Part shown: piece by piece, positions 1-7,592 of the stretch
Numbering within the stretch: the stretch's first letter is position 1
How the letters are laid out: every line of letters begins with the position of its first letter
Assembly: GCA_902796535.1 (NCBI GenBank)
Contig: CADBPL010000166.1
Span: 1 to 7,668 of the forward strand
Direction: 5' to 3'
DNA length: 7,668 nt
From: Oscillospiraceae bacterium
GTDB lineage: Bacteria; Bacillota; Clostridia; Oscillospirales; Acutalibacteraceae
Made by a program: the position numbers and the translations under genes
Notes under the pieces: model-generated
Seen by the model: only the letters and a program-made list of their open reading frames with translations
Databases searched by the model: none
What the model was told of the DNA's origin: nothing

Positions 1-1103
1 GCGTCGGATAATTCGTCAAACTCCTCACTGAACGAGCTGTAATCGCCGTAAAGGCCGGAATACTCGCTCTTTTTCATCACGTGGATGGAATCCGGCTCAA
101 TGCGCAGGCCGATGTTTTTGCCGACCTCGTGGAATTCGGTGGTCTGGATCATCCACTTAAAGCCGCCGATATCCACGATGATTTCAAAATGGACGCCCTT
201 GAAGGTGATCGAGGTGACCTCGCCCTTGAGCATCCCCTGCTCCGGCGGGCAGACGATCACATCCTCCGGACGGACGACCACGTCGACGCTTTCATTTTCG
301 GCAAAGCCCTCGTCAAGGCAGTCGAAGCGGCGGCCGGAAAAATCAACCACAAAATCACGGCGCATCACGCCGTCGAGGATATTGCTCTCGCCGATAAAAT
401 CCGCCACAAAAGCGTTTTGGGGTTCGTTATAAATCGAAATGGGCGAGCCGATCTGCTGAATGACGCCGTTGTTCATAACCACGACCGTGTCGGACATGGA
501 GAGCGCCTCTTCCTGATCGTGCGTGACGTAGATGAACGTAATGCCCATTTGCTGCTGAATATTTTTTAATTCAACCTGCATATCCTTGCGAAGCTTCAGA
601 TCCAGCGCGCCGAGCGGCTCATCCAGCAGCAGCACGCGCGGGCGGTTCGCCAGCGCGCGGGCAATGGCGACGCGCTGCTGCTGCCCGCCGGAAAGAGACT
701 GGATGTTACGCTTTTCAAAGCCCTTGAGATTGACCAGCTCAAGCATCTGCTCCACTGTGCGGTTGACCTCGTCTTTGCCGGCCTTTTTGATGCGCAAACC
801 GAACGCAATGTTCTCAAAAACGTTCAAATGCGGGAAAAGCGCATAACGCTGAAAAATGGTGTTAACCTGCCGTTTGTGCGGCGGTACACCATTGATTTCT
901 TTATTATCAAAAATAACCTTTCCATCGTCCGGCTCAATGAAGCCCGCGATCACGCGCAGCGTGGTCGTTTTGCCGCAGCCTGACGGACCCAGGAGCGTGA
1001 TAAACTCCTTGTCACGAATGTAAAGGTTCAGATCTTTCAATATTGGTTCTCCGTCAAAAGAGACGGATATATGTTGCAAATCAATGATAACGTTTTTTTT
1101 CAA
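1..1103 (-). CDS. potA: Spermidine/putrescine ABC transporter ATP-binding protein PotA (3' end cut by window edge)
   Basis: ATPase subunit of a polyamine importer; it works on the cytoplasmic face with PotB/PotC permeases and the PotD binding protein, which I infer lie beyond the left edge. All ABC motifs are intact: Walker A GPSGCGKTT at about residues 39-47, Q-loop Q85 in TIFQRYALFPH, signature LSGGQQQR 137-144, Walker B VLLLDEP 157-163, D-loop GALD and H-loop H195. The stretch IQQQMGITFIYVTHDQEEAL is typical of PotA rather than of sugar or sulfate ATPases. A TOBE-like C-terminal domain follows, with VRPEDV and EVTSITFKGVHFEI. The window holds 367 codons without a stop; the family is about 350-380 residues, so only a few residues should be missing. 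The start is TTG: there is no in-frame ATG before about residue 120, and GGAGAGGGG lies 7 bases upstream (1111-1119). Its own promoter is seen upstream. Confidence 0.95.
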   Translation of the reverse strand, partial: MKKNVIIDLQHISVSFDGEPILKDLNLYIRDKEFITLLGPSGCGKTTTLRVIAGFIEPDDGKVIFDNKEINGVPPHKRQVNTIFQRYALFPHLNVFENIAFGLRIKKAGKDEVNRTVEQMLELVNLKGFEKRNIQSLSGGQQQRVAIARALANRPRVLLLDEPLGALDLKLRKDMQVELKNIQQQMGITFIYVTHDQEEALSMSDTVVVMNNGVIQQIGSPISIYNEPQNAFVADFIGESNILDGVMRRDFVVDFSGRRFDCLDEGFAENESVDVVVRPEDVIVCPPEQGMLKGEVTSITFKGVHFEIIVDIGGFKWMIQTTEFHEVGKNIGLRIEPDSIHVMKKSEYSGLYGDYSSFSEEFDELSD

Positions 1104-1141
1104 TTTACAGCCCCTCTCCGTTAAACTACTGTATAAATTTA

Positions 1142-1170
1142 AATATAGTGCCAAAGCCTGAAAAAGTCAA
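1142..1170 (-). promoter_or_regulatory. Sigma-A type promoter of potA
   Basis: On the minus strand, -35 TTGACT (1165-1170) and -10 TATATT (1142-1147) are separated by exactly 17 bp, close to the housekeeping consensus. Transcription would begin near 1135 and give a leader of about 30 bases carrying the GGAGAGGGG ribosome site. The leader is too short for a riboswitch. This makes potA independent of the GH3 gene upstream. Seen by motif and spacing only. Confidence 0.8.
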
Positions 1171-1181
1171 CCATTATTTTT

Positions 1182-1216
1182 AGAATCATCGACTTTTTTC
1201 GCAAAAAAATGATTCT
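1182..1216. repeat. Nested inverted repeat between the GH3 gene and potA
   Basis: Perfect 8-bp outer arms AGAATCAT (1182-1189) and ATGATTCT (1209-1216) enclose a second inverted repeat, TTTTTT-CGC-AAAAAA (1194-1208), with a 4-base bulge CGAC on one side. It begins 24 bases after the GH3 stop codon and 12 bp upstream of the potA -35 box. Neither strand has a U-run directly after the outer stem, so it is not a textbook intrinsic terminator. It could still end GH3 transcripts as a stem-loop, or be a binding site controlling potA. Function unknown. Confidence 0.55.
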
Positions 1217-1239
1217 CAATTTAACATTACGAAAACGAA

Positions 1240-3612
1240 TCAATCCGCTAATTTTTCAATCATTTCAAGAATGCGCTTCACGCACACCTCCAGATCGGCA
1301 CGGGTCAGCCTGCCGTCCTCCAGCGCCTCCTTGAGATCGGCCGGATAACCGACAGGCATTTTCATGTCGTTTCCGGCAAGCACTTCCTGCACCGGGTCGT
1401 TTTTGACGCCCCAGTCCGTTTCCACCATGCCGCGAAAGCCCCATTCGCCGCGCAGAATGCCGGTGATCAGTTCATAATTTTCGGAGGTATGCTGCCCGTT
1501 GATCAGGTTGTAGGAGGTCATGATCGTCCAGGGATCGGCCTCCTTTACAGCGATCTCGAACCCTTTGAGATAGATCTCGCGCAGCGCGCGTTCAGACACG
1601 CGGGAATCACAGCCGTAACGGTTGACCTCCTTGTTGTTGCACGCAAAATGTTTGAGCGAAACGGCAACCCTGGCCGACTGAATGCCGCACACCGCGGCAG
1701 CTGCAATCTTGCCCGCCAGCAGCGGATCCTCGGCATAATACTCAAAATTCCGCCCGCACAACGGATCACGGTGAATGTTCATTGCGGGCGCAAGCCAGAT
1801 CGCAATATTGTTTTCGCGAATCTCCGTCGCCGCCGCGCGACCGACACGGTAAACCAGATCCACGTCCCATGTGGCAGCCAAAAGCGTGGCGCAGGGCCAG
1901 GCGGTGGTCGGAATGCCGGTATCCTTTGCCAGACGCAGCCCGGCAGGCCCGTCCGCCGTAGCGGCAGCGGGAACGTCAAGGCGCTTTAAACCGCCGAAGC
2001 AGCCGGTGTTCGCAACGCCGGTGGGCGGCTGACCGCCGACAAAATCCATCAGCTCTTCGTCCGTAAACTGTTTGACAAATTCATCCATCGTGCAGGCCGT
2101 GCCGACTTCGTCAAACGGCACCGGCTTTTCGGGCGCCTGCGCGCTGCAGGGCTGCTGCCTGCCCAATGCATGGGTCTCCTCCCCCATCGGCAGCACTTCA
2201 AAGCTGCCGTCGGCCAGCATCCGCCTGGGTAATTTGAACGGGCGGCACAGCCGGGTAAGCTGCTGCGTAATGCGGTCTTCCCGCACGGTATAAACAAAAT
2301 CAAGCTTGTTGCACTCGGCGGAAGAAACGCCGAGATAAAACGCGTAATCGCCCTTTTCGAGCACATAGGCGGAGGCGGCGACCTTGCCCAGATCGTCAAA
2401 GCTCGCCATGCTGTTCACGGCAAAGCTCAGCGCCACGGTCTCACTTTCGCCGGGCGCAAGCCGTTTTGTCTTGGCAAAAGCGGCAAGCTGCCGCGCGGGC
2501 TTACCGAGCCTGCCCTGCGGCGCAGAATAATAAAGCTGCACCACTTCTCTGCCGCTGACTTTGCCCGTGTTGGTCACGCGAACCGCGGCCGTGATGACGC
2601 CGTCCTGCTCGCCGCACACAGCGCCCGCAAGGGCAAAAGAGGTATAAGAAAGCCCGAACCCGAACGGATAGCGGATCGCGTCCGCCGCACCGGGGATCGT
2701 GGCAAAATAGCGGTAACCGACATAAATGTCATCCGTATAATTCAGATAGTGAAGATCTTCGACAAAATCATCCTTTGTCGGGTAGGCGTCATAGCTCTTC
2801 GCGATGGTATCGGGCAGTTTGCCGCACGGGCAAACGTCGCCGCAAAGCACGTCGGCAATGGCAGCGCCGCCCGCCATGCCGCCCTGCCAGCCGAGCAGAA
2901 CGGCGTCGACCCCGTCGTTTTCGGCAAGCGGTTCACAGTCAAGCACCGCGCCGCTGTTCAGCACAACAACGACCTTTTGGAAACGCTCCCCCGCTTTGCG
3001 GATCAGGTCGCGCTCCAGCTCGGACAGATAATAGTCGCCTGGGATCGGCCTGCGGTCGGTTCCCTCCGCGGAAAAACGGCTGAGCGTGATGATGGCCGTA
3101 TCGGCAAAAGAAGCCGCCTCGTCGATCAGCTCATCCGGCACCGCCGCCTCTTTCACGTGCATGGCCTGAAAGGTGTCGTAGGTCATATCGTCACGCTTCT
3201 GGCAGAATTCCATGGCGTTGACAATATCCCACGTCGCATTGATCTGCTCGTCGGTCAGCACGTTTTTCTGTTCCGTTTCCACATAGGCTTTGTAAAAATC
3301 AAGCAGCGGCTGACAAACGCTGAAACGCCCGCCTTTTTGGGCAAATCCATCGGCAATATTGCACACGAACGGCGGATAAACGTCGCCGCTTCCGCCGCCG
3401 CCCTTGATATACTCGACCGTCGCCTTGCCGAACAGCGCAAGCCGTTCGCCGTTTTTCAGAGGCAGCGCGCCGTTTTTGTTTTTAAGCAGCACCATCCCCT
3501 CCGCCGCCGCTTGGCGCGACAAAGCCACGTGCGCCGGGCTTGCGGTCACACGGCGACCGTCCTCACCCAGGGGCAGACAGGGCTGGTATCTCAATCTTGC
3601 ATATTTATTCAT
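1240..3612 (-). CDS. Glycoside hydrolase family 3 protein (beta-glucosidase type), permuted domain order
   Basis: Predicted retaining beta-glycosidase of 790 residues releasing glucose or a similar sugar from short beta-linked oligosaccharides. No signal peptide is visible, so it should act in the cytoplasm on imported sugars. Domain order is the reverse of classical GH3. The C-terminal-type alpha/beta domain comes first (about 30-280: GMVLLKN, GGGGSG 71-76, acid/base candidate E183 in SAEGTDR). A fibronectin-III-like domain follows (about 315-440: FGFGLSYTSF, VTNTGKVSGREVVQLYY). The catalytic barrel is last (about 505-790: DGPAG, RDP 615-617, KHF 654-656, nucleophile D733 in GFRGMVETDW). All expected catalytic residues are present. 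ATG at 3612 is chosen because homology begins just after it and the next in-frame ATG upstream (3771) lies inside asnS; however, no Shine-Dalgarno directly precedes it. Exact substrate (glucoside, xyloside, other) cannot be told from sequence. Confidence 0.9.
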   Translation of the reverse strand: MNKYARLRYQPCLPLGEDGRRVTASPAHVALSRQAAAEGMVLLKNKNGALPLKNGERLALFGKATVEYIKGGGGSGDVYPPFVCNIADGFAQKGGRFSVCQPLLDFYKAYVETEQKNVLTDEQINATWDIVNAMEFCQKRDDMTYDTFQAMHVKEAAVPDELIDEAASFADTAIITLSRFSAEGTDRRPIPGDYYLSELERDLIRKAGERFQKVVVVLNSGAVLDCEPLAENDGVDAVLLGWQGGMAGGAAIADVLCGDVCPCGKLPDTIAKSYDAYPTKDDFVEDLHYLNYTDDIYVGYRYFATIPGAADAIRYPFGFGLSYTSFALAGAVCGEQDGVITAAVRVTNTGKVSGREVVQLYYSAPQGRLGKPARQLAAFAKTKRLAPGESETVALSFAVNSMASFDDLGKVAASAYVLEKGDYAFYLGVSSAECNKLDFVYTVREDRITQQLTRLCRPFKLPRRMLADGSFEVLPMGEETHALGRQQPCSAQAPEKPVPFDEVGTACTMDEFVKQFTDEELMDFVGGQPPTGVANTGCFGGLKRLDVPAAATADGPAGLRLAKDTGIPTTAWPCATLLAATWDVDLVYRVGRAAATEIRENNIAIWLAPAMNIHRDPLCGRNFEYYAEDPLLAGKIAAAAVCGIQSARVAVSLKHFACNNKEVNRYGCDSRVSERALREIYLKGFEIAVKEADPWTIMTSYNLINGQHTSENYELITGILRGEWGFRGMVETDWGVKNDPVQEVLAGNDMKMPVGYPADLKEALEDGRLTRADLEVCVKRILEMIEKLAD

Positions 3613-3630
3613 AACAGCGTCAAGCGAACC

Positions 3631-3663
3631 GGCAGCAAAAAGGTGTGGAGCCTTTCTTCTGCC
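3631..3663 (-). promoter_or_regulatory. RNA hairpin in the asnS-GH3 gap
   Basis: In minus-strand RNA a 33-base stem-loop can form: outer arms GGCAG/CTGCC, one A-G mismatch, then AGAAAGG paired with CCTTTTT (one G-U wobble) around the 7-base loop CTCCACA. The same stem is weaker in plus-strand RNA, where the wobble becomes an A-C mismatch, so it appears built for the minus strand. No U-run follows the full stem; five Us lie in the 3' arm only. It may be an attenuator, an mRNA processing or stabilising element, or a translational control element for the GH3 gene. Confidence 0.6.
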
Positions 3664-3672
3664 CGGATCGCG

Positions 3673-3679
3673 CCTCCTT
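3673..3679 (-). promoter_or_regulatory. Strong Shine-Dalgarno (AAGGAGG) not placed next to a start codon
   Basis: AAGGAGG lies 10 bases after the asnS stop codon but 60 bases before the GH3 ATG. No ATG, GTG or TTG occurs within 15 bases downstream. The first possible initiator at sensible spacing is ATC (3666-3668, 4 bases away). Read from there, a 19-codon frame ends in a TGA that overlaps the GH3 ATG as ATGA (3609-3612). It may be a leader-peptide site, a relic of a lost start, or chance. Confidence 0.45.
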
Positions 3680-3689
3680 ACAGTCTTGC

Positions 3690-5081
<1,392 letters not shown>

Positions 5082-5096
5082 TTGATACCTCTCTGT

Positions 5097-5897
5097 TTAC
5101 TTCTTCATATTGCAGTCTTTTTCATAAGCGGCTTCCACCGCGCTGTGAACGGCGTGCTCAAAGCCGCATTCGCTCAGCTTCGTGACCCCCTCAATGGTGG
5201 TGCCGCCGGGGGAACAAACGCGGTCGACCAGATCATAGGGATGCAGCCCGCCGGCCAGAACCTGCTGCGCGCTCCCCTTCACGGTCTGCGCCGCAATGTC
5301 AAGCGCAAGGTCTTTTTTCATGCCGAACTTCACCGCAGCGCGGGCAAGCGCGTCGATATACATATAAGTGAAAGCGGGCGAACACGCGGCGATCACGGAA
5401 AAAATCGAGAACAGCGCTTCGTCCAGCTCATAGGCGCCGCCAAACGAACGGCAAAAGCCGAACAGCGCTTCTTTTTCCTGCTTCGTCACACGGTCGCTGC
5501 ACGCAACGGCCGTGGCCGCCCCGCCGACAGAAGCGTTGATATTAGGCATGATGCGGGCCACGCGCGCGTCAAAGCCAAGGGTTTCGGTAATAAAAGAAAT
5601 CGGAAGGCCGGCCGCGACCGAAACAAGGAACGGATCGGCCGCCGCAAACGCCGCCTTCTGCTCGGTGAGCAGAGCCGGAAAATCCTTCGGTTTGATCGCC
5701 AAAACGACCATGTCGCAGGTGCGGATCAATTCCTCCGCGCCGGAAACAGCCGTTACGCCCAGCGGCCTGACCGCGTCAAGGCTCGGCGCGTAAACATCGA
5801 AAGCGAAGAATTCGTTTTGTGTAAAGTATTCGGTTTGAGCGGAACCCCGCACCAAGGATGATGCGAGGTTCCCCATACCGATAAAGCCTATTTTCAT
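5097..5897 (-). CDS. proC: Pyrroline-5-carboxylate reductase
   Basis: Last step of proline synthesis: NAD(P)H-dependent reduction of pyrroline-5-carboxylate to proline in the cytoplasm. The 266-residue length is normal for the family. The N-terminal Rossmann fold has IGFIGMGNLASSLVRG at residues 3-18, then VVLAIKPKD 64-72 and RIMPN 115-119. The helical dimerisation domain carries the family signature CSPGGTTIEGV at 228-238. The ATG at 5895-5897 overlaps the mscL stop codon by 4 bases (ATGA), and GAGG lies 7 bases upstream inside the end of mscL, so translation is probably coupled to that of the channel. No other proline genes (proA/proB) are in view. Confidence 0.97.
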   Translation of the reverse strand: MKIGFIGMGNLASSLVRGSAQTEYFTQNEFFAFDVYAPSLDAVRPLGVTAVSGAEELIRTCDMVVLAIKPKDFPALLTEQKAAFAAADPFLVSVAAGLPISFITETLGFDARVARIMPNINASVGGAATAVACSDRVTKQEKEALFGFCRSFGGAYELDEALFSIFSVIAACSPAFTYMYIDALARAAVKFGMKKDLALDIAAQTVKGSAQQVLAGGLHPYDLVDRVCSPGGTTIEGVTKLSECGFEHAVHSAVEAAYEKDCNMKK

Positions 5898-6406
5898 TCT
5901 TTTTCCTCTGTTTCTTCCGCCGGAATGTCAGCCGTGCAATGCGGGCACTTCACAGCGTCGATCGCAATTTCCGTGCAGCAGAAGGGGCAGGTCTTGGTGG
6001 TGGGAGCCGCTTCGACCTCGGGCTTCTTTTCGAGCTTGGAACGAAGGGTGTTGATGCCCTTCACGAACAGGAAAATGACAAAGGACATGATGAGGAAATT
6101 GAGGACAGCGGAAATAAAGTTGCCGTAATAGAGAACGGGAACGCCTGCATCCTGCGCTTCTTTCAATGTTGCGTAAGCAGCCTTGCCGCCCGAAGCGAGC
6201 GGAAGATACCATTCCGTAGCAAAGCTCAGGCCGCCGGTAATCAGGCTGATCACAGGCATGACGACGTCGTTCACCAGCGAATCGACGATGGCCTTAAACG
6301 CGGCGCCGATGATCACGCCGACGGCCAGGTCAATGACGTTGCCCTTTGTGACAAACTCTTTGAATTCTGCGACAAAGCCTTTTGTTTTTTCTTTCGCTTT
6401 TCCCAT
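5894..6406 (-). CDS. mscL: Large-conductance mechanosensitive channel MscL with C-terminal zinc ribbon
   Basis: Homopentameric inner-membrane pore that opens under high membrane tension and releases solutes after hypo-osmotic shock. From ATG 6406 it has 170 residues. An N-terminal amphipathic segment (FVAEFKEFVTKGNVIDLAVG) leads into TM1 (about 24-46, DLAVGVIIGAAFKAIV, the conserved pore helix) and the motif NDVVMPVISLITGG. A periplasmic loop and TM2 (about 94-117) follow. The tail is longer than in the 136-residue E. coli protein and ends in a zinc-ribbon-like CPFC...CPHC (C140, C143, C154, C157) plus an acidic end. An in-frame GTG at 6415 would add three residues; ATG 6406 is preferred because GGGAT lies 9 bases upstream of it, although this ribosome site is weak. 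First gene of the inferred mscL-proC-asnS-GH3 operon. Confidence 0.95.
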   Translation of the reverse strand: MGKAKEKTKGFVAEFKEFVTKGNVIDLAVGVIIGAAFKAIVDSLVNDVVMPVISLITGGLSFATEWYLPLASGGKAAYATLKEAQDAGVPVLYYGNFISAVLNFLIMSFVIFLFVKGINTLRSKLEKKPEVEAAPTTKTCPFCCTEIAIDAVKCPHCTADIPAEETEEKE

Positions 6407-6422
6407 AAATAACACATCCCAT

Positions 6423-6499
6423 CTTAAAATTTACGGTGATTATATCATATCTTAAATGGCATTTCAAGTTTATAATTGACTAAGCTTAAAATTTATGGT
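6423..6499. repeat. Pair of 15-bp direct repeats in the divergent promoter region
   Basis: CTTAAAATTTACGGT at 6423-6437 and CTTAAAATTTATGGT at 6485-6499 match at 14 of 15 positions and point the same way. The first covers the predicted start of mscL transcription; the second covers the spacer and the first base of the coaX -10 box. Placement in both promoters suggests a shared operator, but AT-rich sequence can repeat by chance. Confidence 0.5.
6439..6467 (-). promoter_or_regulatory. Sigma-A type promoter of the mscL operon
   Basis: Minus strand: -35 TTGAAA (6462-6467), 17-bp spacer, perfect -10 TATAAT (6439-6444) preceded by an extended -10 TGA. The predicted start near 6432 gives a leader of about 26 bases to the mscL ATG. 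This is the only convincing promoter found for the four minus-strand genes that follow. Confidence 0.85.
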
Positions 6500-6504
6500 A
6501 AAAA
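6476..6504 (+). promoter_or_regulatory. Probable promoter of coaX
   Basis: -35 TTGACT (6476-6481), 17-bp spacer ending in an extended -10 TGG, and -10 TAAAAA (6499-6504, four of six consensus bases). Its -35 box lies 8 bp from that of the divergent mscL promoter. The leader to the coaX ATG would be about 25 bases. Confidence 0.65.
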
Positions 6505-6536
6505 TAGGATAGCATCCGTTGAAATGAGGGGATTAA

Positions 6537-7304
6537 ATGCTGTTGGCGGTCGATATCGGCAACACAAACATTACGCTTGGCGTATTTCGCAATGACGAAC
6601 TGACTTTTGTTACGCGCTTTGCCACCAGACGGGAGCGCACCAAAGACGAATACTCGTTCGAGCTGCTCAATATGTTCAGCCTCTACACCATTCAGCCGAC
6701 CGATATTCAGGGCGCCGTTATCAGCTCCGTCGTGCCGGAAATCACCTTTGCCGTGGGCGGCGCGATCGAGATCGTGACCGGCTGTCAGCCGCTTTACGTG
6801 AGCGCAAAGCACAACACCGGGCTGACGATCCGCACCGACAATCCGGATCAGCTCGGCGCGGATATGCTGATCGGCTCCATCGCCGCCATCGAAAAATATC
6901 CCCTGCCCTGTCTGGTCATTGATCTGGGCACGGCGACCAAGCTGTTTGCCGTGAGCAGCGACCGCAGCTTCCTCGGCTGCACGATCGCCGCGGGCGTGGG
7001 CATTTCCGTTAAAGCGCTGACCAGCGGCGCATCGCAGCTGCCCGCGTTCAACATCACCGCCCCCGAAAAAACCATTGGCACCGAAACGCTCAGCTGTATG
7101 CAGTCCGGCACCGTCTTCGGCACCGCCTGCATGATCGACGGCATGATCGACCGCTTTGAAGATGAATTGGGGGATCGCTTCGCCTGCGTCGTCGCGACCG
7201 GCGGCTATTCCATCCCCATCGTCGGCCACTGCAAAAGAGAGATTACCATCGACTACAACCTGCTGCTCGACGGGTTGAACACATATTATAAAAACAACAT
7301 TTGA
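6537..7304 (+). CDS. coaX: Type III pantothenate kinase
   Basis: Phosphorylates pantothenate, the first step of coenzyme A synthesis. The type III family (ASKHA fold, cytoplasmic dimer) is known to need a monovalent cation and to escape CoA feedback inhibition. The 255-residue length is typical. Motifs in order: phosphate-binding DIGNTN 6-11, SSVVPE 63-68, DQLGADM 104-110 (pantothenate/catalytic region), DLGTATK 129-135, GCTIAAGVGIS 147-157 (family usually has a proline where the second A of AAG stands), SCMQSGTVFG 186-195, and ATGG 220-223. ATG 6537 is preceded by GAGGGG at 5 bases spacing. It is transcribed away from mscL. No canonical hairpin-plus-U-run terminator is seen between it and the tRNA genes, so some read-through is possible. 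Confidence 0.96.
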   Translation: MLLAVDIGNTNITLGVFRNDELTFVTRFATRRERTKDEYSFELLNMFSLYTIQPTDIQGAVISSVVPEITFAVGGAIEIVTGCQPLYVSAKHNTGLTIRTDNPDQLGADMLIGSIAAIEKYPLPCLVIDLGTATKLFAVSSDRSFLGCTIAAGVGISVKALTSGASQLPAFNITAPEKTIGTETLSCMQSGTVFGTACMIDGMIDRFEDELGDRFACVVATGGYSIPIVGHCKREITIDYNLLLDGLNTYYKNNI

Positions 7305-7367
7305 GGGGGTCAAAACGGAAAATACAGCCTGTCGAAATAATTATTTACAATTTTTTGAAAAAAGATG

Positions 7368-7396
7368 TTGACAAACCGGAAGTTGTGTTGTATACT
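7368..7396 (+). promoter_or_regulatory. Strong promoter of the tRNA cluster
   Basis: Perfect -35 TTGACA (7368-7373), 17-bp spacer, -10 TATACT (7391-7396). An AT-rich tract with TTTTTTGAAAAAA (7351-7363) lies just upstream, as in UP elements of stable-RNA promoters. The predicted start is near 7403. The rest of the 123-bp coaX-tRNA gap shows no gene or terminator. Confidence 0.9.
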
Positions 7397-7403
7397 ACGT
7401 TTT

Positions 7404-7419
7404 GCCGCTGTTGAGCGGC
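7404..7419 (+). other. Hairpin at the 5' end of the tRNA precursor
   Basis: GCCGCT-GTTG-AGCGGC forms a perfect 6-bp, GC-rich stem with a 4-base loop. It starts at about the predicted transcription start and ends 8 bases before tRNA-Val. No U-run follows, so it is unlikely to be a terminator. It may shield the 5' leader from decay until RNase P removes it. Confidence 0.6.
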
Positions 7420-7427
7420 ACTTAGTT

Positions 7428-7503
7428 GGGAGCATAGCTCAGCTGGGAGAGCACTTGCCTTACAAGCAAGGGGTCACAGGTTCGAGCCCTGTTGTTCCCA
7501 CCA
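7428..7503 (+). tRNA. tRNA-Val (anticodon UAC)
   Basis: Complete cloverleaf. The acceptor GGGAGCA pairs with TGTTCCC (one G-U), the D-arm is GCTC/GAGC, and the anticodon arm is CTTGC-CTTACAA-GCAAG with TAC at 7461-7463. The T-arm is ACAGG-TTCGAGC-CCTGT. Discriminator A at 7500 and an encoded CCA at 7501-7503. Reads GUA and, by wobble, other valine codons. Confidence 0.97.
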
Positions 7504-7510
7504 CCGAGAT

Positions 7511-7587
7511 GGCCCGGTAGTTCAGTTGGTTAGAACGCTAGCCTGTCACGCTAGAGGTCGTCGGTTCGAGCCCGATCCGGGTCGCCA
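7511..7587 (+). tRNA. tRNA-Asp (anticodon GUC)
   Basis: Complete cloverleaf. The acceptor GGCCCGG pairs with CCGGGTC (G2-U71 wobble), the D-arm is GTTC/GAAC, and the anticodon arm is CTAGC-CTGTCAC-GCTAG with GTC at 7545-7547. The T-arm is GTCGG-TTCGAGC-CCGAT. Discriminator G (7584), the expected AspRS identity base, and encoded CCA. Only 7 bases separate it from tRNA-Val, so they share a precursor. Confidence 0.97.
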
Positions 7588-7592
7588 CACTT

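Noticed and set aside
81..569. Plus-strand frames of 115-162 codons at the left end
   Set aside because: They are opposite potA, whose ABC motifs are unmistakable on the minus strand.
5082..5096. A T-box or other tRNA-sensing leader before asnS
   Set aside because: Only 15 bases separate proC and asnS, just enough for the ribosome binding site.
6486..7313. A 275-codon minus-strand frame opposite coaX
   Set aside because: Antisense shadow of coaX with the same biased composition; it would also cover the coaX promoter region.
7305..7367. Intrinsic terminator after coaX
   Set aside because: TTTTTTGAAAAAA at 7351-7363 could fold only as an A-U stem with a one-base loop, which is not stable; it fits better as AT-rich sequence upstream of the tRNA promoter.
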